Positions 1-11,194 of a DNA stretch of 64,000 nt are shown here, in pieces; the stretch's first letter is position 1; the number at the start of each line of letters is the position of its first letter. The stretch comes from Berberis thunbergii (taxonomy: Eukaryota > Streptophyta > Magnoliopsida > Ranunculales > Berberidaceae). The translations under genes were made by a program, and so were the position numbers. The notes below the pieces were generated by a model that was not told where the DNA came from, made no database searches, and worked only from the letters and a program-made list of their open reading frames with translations. The DNA lies in assembly GCA_003290165.1 (NCBI GenBank), contig QNQO01000222.1, positions 620,001 to 684,000 of the forward strand, read 5' to 3'.

Positions 1-138
1 CAAGATAAGAACAAGTATTGCTCTTTCCACAAATATCACGGGCACGACACCGAAGAATGGTACAATCTGAAGCAAAAAATTGAGCACTTGGTCCAAAAAG
101 GACGACTCGACGAATTTTTCGAGCTACCAAAAAAGTAA
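1..138 (+). pseudogene. gag C-terminal fragment of element B
   Basis: The open frame from base 1 reads DKNKYCSFHKYHGHDTEE and ends KGRLDEFFELPKK at a TAA (136-138). The C-x-FH-x4-GH-x-TE pattern followed by a charged NLK-x2-IEHL helix is the usual C-terminal gag motif of plant Ty3/gypsy Tat-type elements. The final cysteine of the pseudo-knuckle is replaced by Trp. The same region is found, more decayed, on the minus strand near 5990-5900 in element A. The 5' part lies outside the window. Bases 139-576 hold only stop-rich post-gag sequence. Confidence 0.75.
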
Positions 139-576
139 CCCAAAGGGAAAGAAAGGTCAGACACCACATTGGGATAAAAAGAACAACCTAGAGAACTGAT
201 ATACGCCATACATTGCATAGTTAGAAGAAGTAAGCAGTCAAGCTAACCAAAGAAATGACCAATAACACTGCCTACTGAAACTGATCTATATCAAAATATG
301 AGCGCCAACACTATCAAACAAGAAAAAAAACATTATGACAACTCACAATGAGAAACATGAAGAAATTTGCACGTCAAGCGGGGATCAATCAACTGACACA
401 ATGCAAAGCCCTTACTGACAGATACTGGCTTGATCCACATTATCCATGACAAGGCCAACAACGCCGCCTCCATTATGACAACAGAACTGACGCAAAAAAA
501 AAATTCAATTCAACGAATAAAACTCGATACTAAAATTAATGACAGCCTTGGTAGCCGGTGCTGATATGAGTATTGT

Positions 577-1068
577 TGCATCCAAAATTCAGTCTCCAAT
601 AAGCAAGACTTGCAAAACAAATGTTAGATTATCAAAGACCACCTTTTTGGTGGTCAAAGGCACTCCAATACATAAGTCAGTAACTCGGCTGGAGATGGAG
701 ATAAAACTGGACAGAAGTCAGCTAAAATTGCATACCTTTGTCGAATGTTCCCTTTAATGTTTATAATGGTCGTAGTTAATTCTCTGTGTGATTTAAGCAT
801 GTAAGGCACAACAAGAAGAGACATTATCTGTAATAGTCTCCTCCTTTATGAGGATACGTCTGTGGAGGCGTAACTCCCTTTTCTATGTAACGTACATCAC
901 TTTTGAGGGAAAACTTTATCGGGCATGGATTTGGACCTCTGACTTTGACTTATTTTAATGGGCTCTGTTTGGGATCTCTTTGACCGGATTTATCGAGATA
1001 CTTTATCCTCGTGATGAATAATTTCTGCCACGTGTACGACTGTGATTTAAGTCTAATTTGATGTATCA
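577..1068 (-). repeat. 3' LTR of element A
   Basis: This 492-bp block is collinear with 7419-7885, with many substitutions and small indels. Shared blocks include ctcctcctttatgagga and acaaatgttagatt. On the minus strand it opens TGATACA and closes TGCA. The visible divergence from its partner means an old insertion. The small ORF at 539-757 lies partly in this LTR and is not a gene. Confidence 0.8.
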
Positions 1069-1088
1069 TCAGTTACTCCCCCATTTGG
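1069..1088 (-). other. Candidate polypurine tract of element A
   Basis: Immediately inside the 3' LTR the minus strand reads AAATGGGGGAGTAACTG and then the LTR start. A purine run abutting the 3' LTR is the expected plus-strand primer of an LTR retrotransposon, and its position supports the minus orientation of A. Confidence 0.6.
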
Positions 1089-1264
1089 TTAGTGGATTCG
1101 TTGACATGGCCACTAATCTTGACGACTGTTGGGCTATCGACTTCATCATTGTTCAACATTTAATGTCGTTGGCAATTTTCAGTGGGTTGGTATCTCTATC
1201 TCTTGTTCATCGTTTGTTTCTACTGTATTTTGGGATTTCGTGTAGTTATCGTATCTTGCACATC

Positions 1265-1304
1265 GTCCAATGAGCAGTTTTTTGGTTGCTAGGCTCTATA
1301 AAAG
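1265..1304 (+). promoter_or_regulatory. CCAAT and TATA box upstream of the antisense ORF
   Basis: TATAAAAG lies at 1297-1304 with a CCAAT motif about 30 bases upstream (1267-1271), on the plus strand inside the minus-strand element A. It is roughly 90 bases before the start of the Transposase_28-like reading frame, in the sense of that frame. This is a textbook pol II promoter arrangement. Function is inferred. Confidence 0.5.
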
Positions 1305-1392
1305 GGGGCGTCATTGATCTGTTTTCCTTTTTACGCAACTTTATTTTGAAATTAGGGTTTATTCGCCTTTATTCTTCATTTTCTTTGCTCCT

Positions 1393-3777
1393 TTGTTCCT
1401 TTGCGAGGTGATTACTGCTTGCGAAGCCTACTTCTCGCCCAAGAAGGCTTCTCAAGCGACATTAGACAATATTCATTCTGATTATGGCCTGCCATTTGAC
1501 CTAAAAAATTTTCTGCTCAGAAAGAACGATAGTCCTTGTCGTCCAAGGACCGGGTATATTGTGTTCTACCCGTGCATGTTTCCATTTAACCTTCGATTTC
1601 CGGCTCCAAAGCTATTTTGGGATTATTTGGACTTTTTAGGTATTCCTCCGGCTCAGATGGGTCCTAATGGTTGCAGGATATGGTTTCTACTTATGCGAGA
1701 GGAATTCTTTCTAGCATTCCCTTAATTGTTAGAATCTTGCACTCGGTGATTGGTTTGTTGGTGACCAAAAACATTTGTTTCCTATGTCCTCCCGCATGCT
1801 TTGGGAATCTCAACGATGACATTAGGAGCTGGTCGAAGTTCTGGTTTTATGCTTCTATAAGTTCTGGTTACTTTAGATTGAATGGTCATCAGATTGTTCG
1901 GCTATTCCGAGTTCCTGACAAACAAAGGACCTACAGCTCACTGTGGAAGAGCAAATGATCGGTGACCATTTCTTAGAGCTTTTTATGATTCCCTTGGAAG
2001 CATTTCTTTCTAGGGATATAGTGAGGCGTAGTGGTTTATACACTATGAATGAGGTGGAATGGCTTTGCTTACTGAATCTCAAGCTGAGGAGATCATTGCT
2101 CATGTTGTTCCTACTTGTGTTAGTGATGATAGCATTTATGGGAAAGTGAGCTCGGGCAAATGTGTTATTGATTTCGATGCTCCTGTTAGCATTGGTGTTG
2201 CTGGCCCGACTTCTAGGAAGAAGAAAATTTTGAGGCTTGCCAGCCTGTCGAAGCGATTGATATAAGCCACGGCCGTGTTTCGAGAGAGAAACAACTTTCC
2301 ATTCGTGGTGTTGCTCGAGTTGCTTCTCACCTGGGTTCTTCCGATAAAGAGGTGGTGAGGGAGGATCGCTTATCCCTAGAGGAGGCCGAGGAGATGACTC
2401 TGGCAATGGAGAGGAGTAAGAAGAAAATTGTTCGTCCGTTGGACGATAATGAAAAGAGGTTTTTCTCTACCTATGGTGCGCCCTACATTGCTGGATACTC
2501 TAATGATGACCCTCGAGTTATTGATGATAAGATGCTTCAACTGTCGGTGAAACAATCTAAATAAGTTGGCGACCGTGGTCAATATTTTGAGTTTCTTCCC
2601 TGTTGGTCATATTCTGTTCCTGTCAATGAGGCGGTTCTCAGTTTCTTTTCCTGCTCGTCAGGATCCTCCTATTCCCATCACTATTACTATTCGTTTTGCT
2701 CTTGTGACGACCACTTCGCAGCGAGAAGGCAAACGTGGTTTTTTTTGTCGTCACCATTGTTCTGCCTGCTCTTCCCGATGTTGGAGGTGGTTCCTCTATG
2801 CTTTCGGATACTCGTATCCTTCACCCACATGTTAGTTGGAAGGAGCCTAACCCAGAAGACGTCCGTATGAAGTCGAATGGGAAGTTTTGTTGGTTTACCC
2901 ATCTTGACATGCAAGATGGTGTATGTAGGCTGGTTAATGAAGGGCATGAGCGGGTGGTAGAAGGGCCTTTGATGGTTGTACCGTATCCCAATACTTATCT
3001 CGGCTATGGTCTTGAAAAAATAATATATGGGATGAATCACCTCACTTATGCTGAGGTGATGGGATCAGAGTACCAGACTGGTTATAGCCAAGTGCTGGTG
3101 TTTTCTTACGTCCTTCGCCAGCTTGATATGCAGAAGGCACAGTGCGCAAAGCTGGAAAGGGCAGCTGGGGCTGTTCTAGCCTATTTAAAGGAAGTACAAG
3201 CTGCACGAGATAAGTCCGCTATAGAGTTTGAGACTTCGACGACCAATTTGGATGGGGTTCATGCACGATTGGACGAGTTGGAAAAAGAGTTGTCTGTCGA
3301 GAAAGCTGGCCATGTGAGGCTCTGCACTCCGTTGTTGAACAATTAGTCAGCAACAGGATTGTTGAAGGGAGGGTGGAGCAGTTGATGGTTGCACTTAATG
3401 GAGTGAAACTGATTTCAACTATGAATGAGATCACTGCAACAAAATACAAGGTAAAGATTGCAAAGGTGAAAGATTGAAGAGAGTTGTTGATGAACGAGTT
3501 GAGCTTCTTGACTATATTGAGGAGCTTGGTATTGATTTATCCGAGTATTTTCAATGTCTTCGAGGATGAAGATGCTGAAGAAGGTACCTTGGATCTCCCA
3601 AGCAACCCCATAGATAAAGACTCATTTTCTCTTCCTCCTTCTGCTTTTGTCGTTGAGAGGGGAACCTTATGTTCTTCTACCACTATCATTACGATCTATC
3701 TTCCATTAGACACTCTTGTTGTTTCTATTGTTCTTGCTTCTAATGTTCTATCTTCACTTCCAGATGTAACAGAATGA
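1393..3777 (+). pseudogene. Antisense ORF of element A, putative gypsy-type transposon (Transposase_28) protein
   Basis: This is a frame-broken coding region antisense to the element. The N-terminal part contains VFYPCMFPFNLRFPAP and a GIPPAQMGPN stretch, which I recognise as the plant 'putative gypsy type transposon' domain (Pfam PF04195 as remembered). Next come a short LFRV segment, a middle part with HPHVSWKEPNPEDVRMKSNG, and an alpha-helical coiled coil (about 3120-3340, many Glu/Lys/Leu). The tail ends LPDVTE at 3777. No convincing ATG remains near 1393. The frame is split by stops and shifts at least near 1725, 1958, 2265, 2564 and 3346. The second copy in B matches the middle and C-terminal parts. 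The function of this protein family is unknown. Confidence 0.75.
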
Positions 3778-4229
3778 TTTTATGATTGAGAAAATTTTCT
3801 TTTTGACAATATTGTATTGTCTACTATTTAATTTTCGCTTCACATGTTTTCTTTTTGAGGTCGTGATTTGTCTTGGGTCATTCGTTATGATGTGTGTGTT
3901 TTCCTCATCGAGTCATCTGTAGTAAGTACTAGAGATTTAGACTTATCTGTATTTTTTTTTGCTCTTGTTTGTCGACCATTCAAAGTTTTTCTTTCTTGTT
4001 TTTGTCAATCGAGTCATTTTCCCCATTCATATCCTCAAGTGTTCGCATGCCAGAGTGTTCTGAAGCATTTTTGGATGGTGTTGTGAATACATTGATGGTC
4101 ATTTTAGATGGGTCTGTCGTGGTCGTCAAAGTAAGTTGTACCGTGTATCTCCAGTTTTCACTTCTTGGTCCAATATTCTGATCGGCTAGTGGGCCTTTAC
4201 GGCTATATTTTGGCTTATGTGTCTGGATA
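3778..4229. other. Spacer between antisense ORF and tandem array
   Basis: AT-rich, pyrimidine-biased sequence of element A without a supported gene. Short ORFs here lack domain similarity. I see nothing further in it. Confidence 0.5.
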
Positions 4230-5100
4230 GGGCTGAATAAGTTGACTCGTTTGTCCTTGCCCTGTTGATTGATTGACCCAAGTTTTTCCTAGTTGTGTTG
4301 GCTTGTTTGTCCAACTCTTACTTCGTTGGTCTGACGTATCAGCTGACTTGAAGTTAATTTGAATAAATTGATTCATTCATTCTAACTTTTACTTCGTTGG
4401 TTCAACATGTTAGTCGAATCGAAATTTGTTTGAGTAAGTTGACTGGTTCGTCCCAACTATTACTTCGTTCGTCTGATGTGTTAGTCAAGTCCAAGTTAAT
4501 TTGAATAAATTGACTCGTTCATCCTAACTTTTACTTCATTAGTTTGACATGTTACTGACTCAAAGTTGTTTGAGTAAGTTGACTGGTTCGTCCCAACTTT
4601 TACTTCGTTCGTCTGACGTGTTAGTCAACTGGAAGTTTATTTGAGTGAAATGACTTGTTCGTCCTAACTTTGACTTCGTTTGTTTGACGTGTTAGTCGAC
4701 TCAAAATTTGTTTGAGTAAGTTGACTAGTTCGTCCCAACTTTTACTTCGTTCATCTGATGTGTTAGCCGACTCGAAGTTTATTTGAGTGAGTTGACTTTT
4801 TTGTCCTAACTTTTACTTCGTTTGTCTAAAATGTTAGTCAACTCAAAGTTTGTTTGAGTACGATGACTGGTTCATCACAACTTTTAGTTTGCTCGTTTGA
4901 TTTGTTAGTCGACTCGAAGTTTATTTGAGTGAGTTGACTTTTCATGCTAACTTTTACTTTGTTCGTCTGACGTGTTAGTCGACTTGAAGTTAATTTGAGT
5001 GAGTTGACTTTTTTGTCCTAACTTTTATTTTGTTCGTCTAAAGTGTTAGTCAACTCGAAGTTTGATTGAATAAGTTGTTTAATTCGTCCCAACATCTACT
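4230..5100. repeat. ~71-bp tandem repeat array of element A
   Basis: About 12 imperfect units spaced 69-72 bases, marked by aacttttacttcgtt near 4383, 4455, 4526, 4595, 4666, 4737, 4808, 4879, 4949 and 5020. Each unit also carries a ttagtcgactcgaagttt-like half and a gagtaagttgac half. On the element's minus strand the array lies between gag and the 3' LTR, the position known to be hypervariable in Tat elements. A related array in opposite orientation lies at 8450-8990. Confidence 0.85.
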
Positions 5101-5879
5101 TCTAGGTTGATCAGACCAAAGGTTTTGTGTCTGACTTATATGTTTTGACATTTTGGTATGCCTAGAGCTTCTCATTGTCTTGCTTTGATGCCACAATTTT
5201 GCGCGGAAGATGAGGAGTTTTGAACTCAAAAATTTATTGATAACCCTATTTCGGGTGTTTAACAATAATTAGTAATAGTAGTCATCTCTTTCTCATAAAG
5301 TTATGCTGTGGAGTCTGCATTGTATCTTTCTGACAGTTTCTCGATTTGTTGTCTTGAGTGGTCTTTGCACTTTCGTTGTAACTTTTTCATCCATGGTTCT
5401 CTGTAGCTTTGTTGTTCGTATATGGTTGTCGTGAGGTAGCTAATGAACTCAGAATGCTTCTTAATCGATTTTGTTGGGTGTGTGCCATTGGTAAGTTGGT
5501 TTAGATGGGCAGAATAGAACGTAGGCTTCATTCGTCGATTCGTAGAATTCGTTTATGTTGTCTTTATTGTCAATAATGTAGGAGGCGTTGTTGGCTTTGT
5601 CATTGATAATGGTCAAGATTGTAAATTTCTTTGGATTTTGTCTATTGTTTGGCCCCTATTTGAATTCCCATTTTCCTCTGCGCTTCTTGTTTAGGTTGTC
5701 GTATCGATTTATCTATTTTTGTTTGATAGTGTTGGCGCTTCTAGTTCTATATAAATCGGCTTGATTAGGAAATGTTATTGGTGGGCTTGATTGGCCGCTT
5801 TCTTCGGCTACGTAGTGTAAGGCATATATCAGCTTTCTGGTTTTTTCCTTAGCTCTCGTGGTGGTTTCCGCCTTCTCAT
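5101..5879 (-). other. Post-gag region of element A
   Basis: Read on the minus strand this is the stop-rich region between gag and the tandem array. It matches B in 302-576 and in 7930-8340, so it is shared element sequence, although no protein domain is recognisable. Its similarity across the B break is what shows that A interrupts B. Confidence 0.6.
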
Positions 5880-7205
5880 TCCCTTTGGGTTGTTTATCCA
5901 GTAACCCGGTGAATTCGTCGAGTAATCCTCTTTGAATCTAGTGCTCAATTTCACCCTTCAGGTTGTAATAGTCTTTAGTTTTCGTGCCCGTAATCCTTGT
6001 GGAAAGCAGTACTTGCTTTTGTCTCGCCTTTCGAGGTTTCCTCTCATCTTGAGTGGTCAGTTGACATCTTCCCATCTCGTCATGTGTTTTAGTATGTTTG
6101 CTCGACTGGTTTTCAAGGTCGTATATGGTTTGTATGTCATTTTTGTCACGCTTGTTACTCGCTCATGTCTGGGCCTCGCCGAATGCAGCTTTTCGTGTTC
6201 AAGCTAGTTGGATTCGGGCCTCCTGTTTGTTTGGTGATTTTTTGACTGGACGATTTTCGCCCGGTCTATCGTCTCTCCTTTTTTCTTCACTCCTTTCTCA
6301 CCTCTTTGAATGGGCTTCCCTTTCAGATTTTTTTTTCTGGTGGCTATCATTTCCTCGAGAGTGATGAGCTTCTGAGCAGTCTTCAATAGAATTGACATGT
6401 TCTTTGTGGGTTCCAGATTTAAAGCATCGAAAAAGGGCCCCTATTTTCGTCTGGCAGTGAAAGTAGCGGTGGTCGTCGTTACATCTGTCGATCATAGTTA
6501 ACTCATTAGTGAAACGAGTAACATATTCTCTTATTGTCTCCTCAGGGTTCTGTTTGATGTGGAACAAGTAATGCGGCCCTTCCTTATTCGTTCACTGTTG
6601 ATGAACCTCGTGATGAAGGCGGTAGCGAGCACCTGGAATGAGTCTATCGACTTTGGGGGTAGGCTATTGAACCAGTACATTGCTGTGGAGGTGAGACTGG
6701 TTGGAAATGTTCTGCATAAGATGGATTTTGTGCTCTCCTTCAATGACATTATATGGTGAAAATGTCACAAATGGTCTGTCGGGTCAGTGGTACCATCATG
6801 CGCTTCAAACTTTGGCAAGGTTAACTTCTTTGACATGGGAGTCACCATGAGTGCTTCAGAGAATGATGGTCTGGCTAGTTTGTACAGTATATTAGGGTCC
6901 GTAACTCCGATCCTAAATGGGATTTCAGTAGGGATCTCGTCGCTATGTGGGGTCTTCTTTTTAATCGGTTCATTGCTTTCGAGATTTACTTGTTGAAGTT
7001 CTGCAGGAACTTCGTTGGCTGGGCTTTGTTGGGGCGGTGCTTGGTCGGGGTCGACAGACTGAGCATGCTCCTGGGTGAACTTTTCGTTCGCTTTGATCAT
7101 ACGCTCCATCTGGACCATGAGGGTCTGTGGTGGCACTTCTAGACGCCTGGGATGTTTGATCCACCTCGTGTTGTGGCTTTCTGTTGTCAGGCATGGTCGT
7201 CCCAA
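5880..7205 (-). pseudogene. gag of element A (Retrotrans_gag type)
   Basis: The minus-strand frame starts MGRPCLTTESHNT at 7205 and runs through a Gln/Pro-rich segment to KKLTLPKFEAHDGTTDPTDHL. It continues in shifted frames with MYWFNSLPPKSIDSF, FITRFINS and NPEETIREYVTRFTNE. These are the conserved blocks of the plant retrotransposon gag domain (Y-x-G-x-TDP, W-x2-LP-x-SI, E-x-L-x-Y-x3-F). At least two frameshifts (near 6765 and 6540) and later stops inactivate it. The degenerate C-terminal motif at 6000-5900 corresponds to the intact-looking end at 1-138. Confidence 0.75.
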
Positions 7206-7418
7206 TGTTCGTTGTTGGATCTGTGTCGTGCTCTATTGGTAGCGCATATTCTCCGGTGGAAGGATTGTCTTGATTGTTGTTTGGTTGAGGGTCTGTGAAT
7301 GTCCCTTTTTGTTCTGAGGGCTCTTTCAGTCGTCGATCATAACTGAGATAATTTTGTCGCTATGGATTTTCTTCTTGAAAGGAAAACTTGTCGTTCCCTA
7401 TGGACGACGCCATACTAA

Positions 7419-7885
7419 TGCGTCCAAATCCAAAATTCCGTCTCCAATAAGTCAGATCTGCAAAACAAATGTTAGATTGCCAGAGGCACTCAAATGCTTA
7501 AGTCAGTAACTCAGTTGGAGATGGAGATAAAACTGGACAAAACTCAGTTAAAATTAGATACCTTTGTCGAATGTTCAATTTACCTTTTATAATGGTCGTA
7601 ATTAATTCCTTGCGTGACATAAGCATGTGAGGCGCAACAAGACGAGATGTTCTTTGTAACAATCTCCTCCTTTATGAGGATCACATCCGTTGAGAGAAAC
7701 TTTATTGGACCTAGATTTGGGCCTCTGACTATGATTTATGCCAACGAGCTCTATTTGGGCTCTTTTTGACCGAATTTGCCCATTTTGAGTTTTATACATC
7801 GGCCTAGTCTTGGGATACTTGATCCTCGTGATAAATAATTTTTACCACGTATACGGCTGTGATGCCAGTCTAATTTGTTGTATCA
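7419..7885 (-). repeat. 5' LTR of element A
   Basis: This 467-bp partner of 577-1068 starts TGATACAACAAATTAG on the minus strand and ends GCA at 7419. The leader between it and gag (7418-7206) is non-coding. I could not assign a primer binding site confidently. Confidence 0.8.
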
Positions 7886-8449
7886 TTTGGACAATTCAGT
7901 ATTGGATTCTACTTCACTCGTCCGTATCACCTGTCAAGAACATACATTCAAGGATTTGATCAAAAAACATTCCGAGTTTATTAGCTACCCCACGACGACA
8001 ATATACAGGAGAATCACGAAGGAAGAAGTTGCAACGAATGAGTTAACTCAACTCAAGACAAAGCAACACCAAAGCATACTCCAGGGTGATACAAATCCAA
8101 ACTCGACAAATAGATACACATACTCTTCGAATAACAAAGGTGCGCAGGAACCAACCCCCTATTGTCATAAGAAACTACATAAATCGAGCAACAATCAGAA
8201 AGAAGCTAAGCATTCACAAACGGACTCTACAACACAACGTAACTTTATGGGAAGAAAATGACGGCTACTACTATAGATTGTTGAGCACCCAAAATGGGAT
8301 TGTCAATAAACTCTGAGTTCAAACACTCCATCTTACACCCGAGCAATAAAATTAAGGCATTAAAGCTAGACAATGTGAAGCATCGGCATGTCAAGCCACG
8401 AGCAAAAGGTCAGGACACATAAGTCAGACACAAACAATAAACTTCTGGT
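7886..8449 (+). other. Resumed sequence of element B
   Basis: Continuation of the B element after A. The translated stretch KKHSEFISYPTTTIY (about 7950-8010) parallels KKHSEFISYLTTTIY on the minus strand of A near 5460-5410. The region 8270-8340 matches the minus strand of 5280-5210. It is not a gene, but a homologous landmark used to place the nested insertion. Confidence 0.7.
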
Positions 8450-8990
8450 TTGATCAATCACGAAGTAAATTTGAAACAAACAAGTAAACTTACTCGTAAA
8501 AAAAACTTTGGGTGAACTAGTATGTCAGATCAACGAAGTAAAATTTTGGACGAACAAGTCAACTTACTAGTAAAAAATTTCGGGTTGACTAGTAAGCCAG
8601 ACTAATGAAGTAAAATTTGGGTCAACAAATAAGTCAACTCACTCATAAAAAACTTCAGATCAACGAATATGTCAGCCTAAAGAAGTAAAAGTTGGGACGA
8701 ACCATTCTACTTACTCGTAATACTTTGAGTCGACTAATACGTCATACCAATGAAGTGAAAGTTGGACGTGAAGTCAACTCACTCATAAAAACTTCGGGTC
8801 GACTAATATGTTAAACAAATGGATTAAATGTTGGGATACACTATTCAACTTACTCATAAAAACTTTGAGTCGACTAATACGTCAGATCAACAAAGTAAAA
8901 GTTGGGATGAACAGGTCAACTTACCTTTGCGCCGACTAATATGTTGGAACACAAAGTAAAAAAATTTGGACAACTAAGTCAAGATACGTT
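8450..8990. repeat. ~71-bp tandem repeat array of element B
   Basis: About eight imperfect units marked by cgaagtaaaa-like strings at 8461, 8533, 8605, 8681, 8751, 8821 (mutated), 8891 and 8952. The units are the reverse complement of those at 4230-5100, as expected for the same element family inserted the other way round. Confidence 0.8.
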
Positions 8991-9394
8991 CATAAAGCCT
9001 CTTGACCCTACCAATGCATCAAAATATATAAAACGTCTACAAGATCTTCAAGTCAAGACTTACTCAGGAAACCTTTTGGAGTGACCAAACACGTCCGATC
9101 ACGAGATAGACACACAAGAATCTTAACGAGTAAAAGTGAACTACTATAGCTTCACATCCCGATCAACTAGGCTGAAGAAATAAAACTTCGGGTGGTCAAC
9201 AAATGAGCACAGGAAACAGAAATACGGACAAACCTAAATTAACCGAGTACAGAGAGTGCAAGTAACGAGGTGAACCCACACCAATCATATACAATGAGTC
9301 AACACGACTGATCCAAGATGAATCACGACTTCAAAGGGATAGCATATGAAGCGAAAAGTCAAATAAAAAGCAACACCAGATTATCAAAAGAAAA

Positions 9395-10760
9395 GGTTTT
9401 CATTCATGAAATCATTCTGTTTTACATCCAGAGAAGAAGAAGGAACGGACGGAGAAGAAACAGTAAAAGCATCGATAACAAGAGCATCTGATAGAAGAGG
9501 GGCAACAATGTCAGTAATAGGAGGAGACGAGGCTCTCTATTTGACAGTAAGAGTTGTTGATAGAGCTAGATCGAAAAGAAAAGGGAATGATGTTTCTTCG
9601 TCCACTGGATCACTTGAGGGACCTGGAATACCTATCTTTATCTTCATCCGCGAAAACTTGATCAACCATACAGCGATACTTGGACAAATCAATGCCATCC
9701 CCCTCAATATAGTCAATAAGCACTACTCGTCCATCAACAATCCTTTTCCAATCCCCCACTTGTGCAATCCTCAACCTGTTTTTGGTTGCAACAAGCTCAT
9801 TCTTAATCGAAATAAGTTGTCCTTCAATGATGGTCAACAACGCAGAAATATCCTATTTAACTTCGTCAAACGCAACGACTAACTACTCCACCCACTCCTC
9901 AACGATCTGACACCTGACAAACCGCTCAATAACTGAATGCATGGCCTCGTCATGACCAGCCTTCTCAACGGATAACTCCCTTTCCACCTCGTCCAATCAA
10001 GTATGGACTTCGTTCAACTCAGCTATTGAAGACTCAAACTCACTGTGGACTTATTTCACGCAGACTCCACCTCCTTAAGAAAAGCCTGGGCAGCCCTGGT
10101 TGAATTTTCTTGCTTCGTGCATTGCACTTTCAACACGGCCAACTAACAAAGAACATGAGAAAACACCAATAATTGCGATGACATCTTTCTCTCAAGAGCA
10201 ACCACTTGACTACGATCAGCCTGATAGTCCAACCCCATCACCCTAGCATAAGTGAGGTATTCATCCCATCAATTTTCTACTTAAGGCCATAGTCGAGATG
10301 AGTACTAGGTTTTATATAGGGATCATTTTACTTTTCAACATCTGCCTTTGTCATTCTCTGATTAAATTGTCGGCACTATTATGCATGTCAATCTCAGTAA
10401 GCCAAAAAACTTCCCATCCGACTTAATGCGGATGTCTTCTGGGTTGGGCTTCTTCCAACCAATCCATGGATGAACAACTATGGGATCAGGAAGCACAGTA
10501 GACCCACCTCCAATGGCCGGAAGAACAGTCAAAATAACGGTAATAACAAAAAAAAGCATTCTTACCTTTTCGCTGCGTAGTAGTCATGGCAGGAATAGAA
10601 CAAGCGGCAGTAGTAGAAACAACAGGAGTCAGACGGGCAGAAGAAGAAATGTGGAACTCTGTCGCATCACCAATACAAGAATGAGAAGAAGGAAGAGGAA
10701 AAACCTCGAAACTCTGACCACGATCAGTAACGTCATGTTCACATCGTCAACATAAGAAGA
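9395..10760 (-). pseudogene. Antisense ORF of element B (Transposase_28-like), truncated
   Basis: The minus strand at 10559-10380 reads VITVILTVLPAIGGGS and HPWIGWKKPNPEDIRIKSDG, closely matching VVTIVLPALPDVGGGS and HPHVSWKEPNPEDVRMKSNG in element A. The tail near 9440-9410 (ctggatgtaaaacagaatga) parallels 3760-3777 in A. The N-terminal half with the FYPCMFP block is missing because the element stops near 10760. Several stops interrupt the frame. Confidence 0.7.
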
Positions 10761-10804
10761 GAGCAACGATCGCCCATCTATACATCAGACTTCGCCAATC
10801 TCGA

Positions 10805-11110
10805 TCAGCCTCCATCATCATCATCGAACCGATCATCATCAATCAACCAATTGATCTTGTCATCAATCGACCAATCACTTATGTATGTAAGACCCTGTAC
10901 GAATCCATACTTGTGGCGATATTCATCAAGCAAATTAGTCACCAAACTAGCATTAGAGATGGAAAGTTTATAGTCATCGTCATCAATCGACCAATCGATC
11001 TCACCAGGTTTCTGAAGCTCTGCCGCAAACTCGGACAATAGACTGGGGTTTTCAACCGGTTGGAGATCGACGAAGAAGGAGAATCCCCAAGACACTATTT
11101 TTTTCATCAA
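10805..11110 (-). CDS. Unrecognised acidic ORF, possibly an exon fragment
   Basis: A 101-residue open frame whose middle part, LQPVENPSLLSEFAAELQKP followed by an acidic stretch and NASLVTNLLDEYRHKYGF, has normal protein-like composition. The ends become low-complexity Asp/Ile from GATCATC-type DNA. I do not recognise a family. It could be a captured or decayed exon of a host gene, or chance. It abuts the truncated end of element B. Confidence 0.25.
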   Translation of the reverse strand: MMKKIVSWGFSFFVDLQPVENPSLLSEFAAELQKPGEIDWSIDDDDYKLSISNASLVTNLLDEYRHKYGFVQGLTYISDWSIDDKINWLIDDDRFDDDDGG

Positions 11111-11194
11111 GCAAAAGATCTTTTATCAAGAGGGTCGGACAAGAAGAAGTGGAAGTCAAAGCAGCTAGATCCTTGCAACAATCACCATTGCAAA

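Larger units (their letters stand above)
577..7885 (-). mobile_element. Non-autonomous Tat/Ogre-like LTR retrotransposon A with antisense ORF
   Basis: Minus-strand element bounded by direct repeats at 577-1068 and 7419-7885. Read on the minus strand, both repeats start TGATACA; the 5' copy ends GCA and the 3' copy TGCA. Order on the minus strand: 5' LTR, gag (7205 to about 5880), stop-rich spacer, ~71-bp tandem array (5100-4230), an ORF on the opposite strand (1393-3777 plus), purine tract, 3' LTR. No protease, reverse transcriptase or integrase is present, so it would depend on partners. The element sits inside B. The flanks ATTGT (572-576) and TTTGG (7886-7890) are at best a decayed target duplication. 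Tat-lineage elements are known for antisense ORFs and hypervariable 3' tandem repeats, which fits well. Confidence 0.8.
1..10760 (+). mobile_element. Degenerate Tat/Ogre-like retroelement copy B, interrupted by copy A
   Basis: Plus-strand remnant made of two pieces, 1-576 and 7886-about 10760, separated by the oppositely oriented element A. The left piece carries the end of gag and a post-gag region. The right piece resumes with sequence matching the minus strand of A around 5470-5300, then a 71-bp-type repeat array, then an antisense ORF. Collinearity with A runs through shared strings such as gcgccaacactatcaaacaa (302 onward in B, reverse complement near 5725-5744 in A). The 5' LTR would lie left of the window. 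Similarity stops near 10760 in the middle of the antisense ORF, so the 3' LTR is missing. No pol is visible. Family assignment is by architecture (gag, 3' tandem array, antisense ORF), which is known for the Tat lineage. Confidence 0.75.

Noticed and set aside
4230..5100. CRISPR-like array
   Set aside because: The units are contiguous and diverged with no unique spacers, the context is a plant retroelement, and there are no cas genes.
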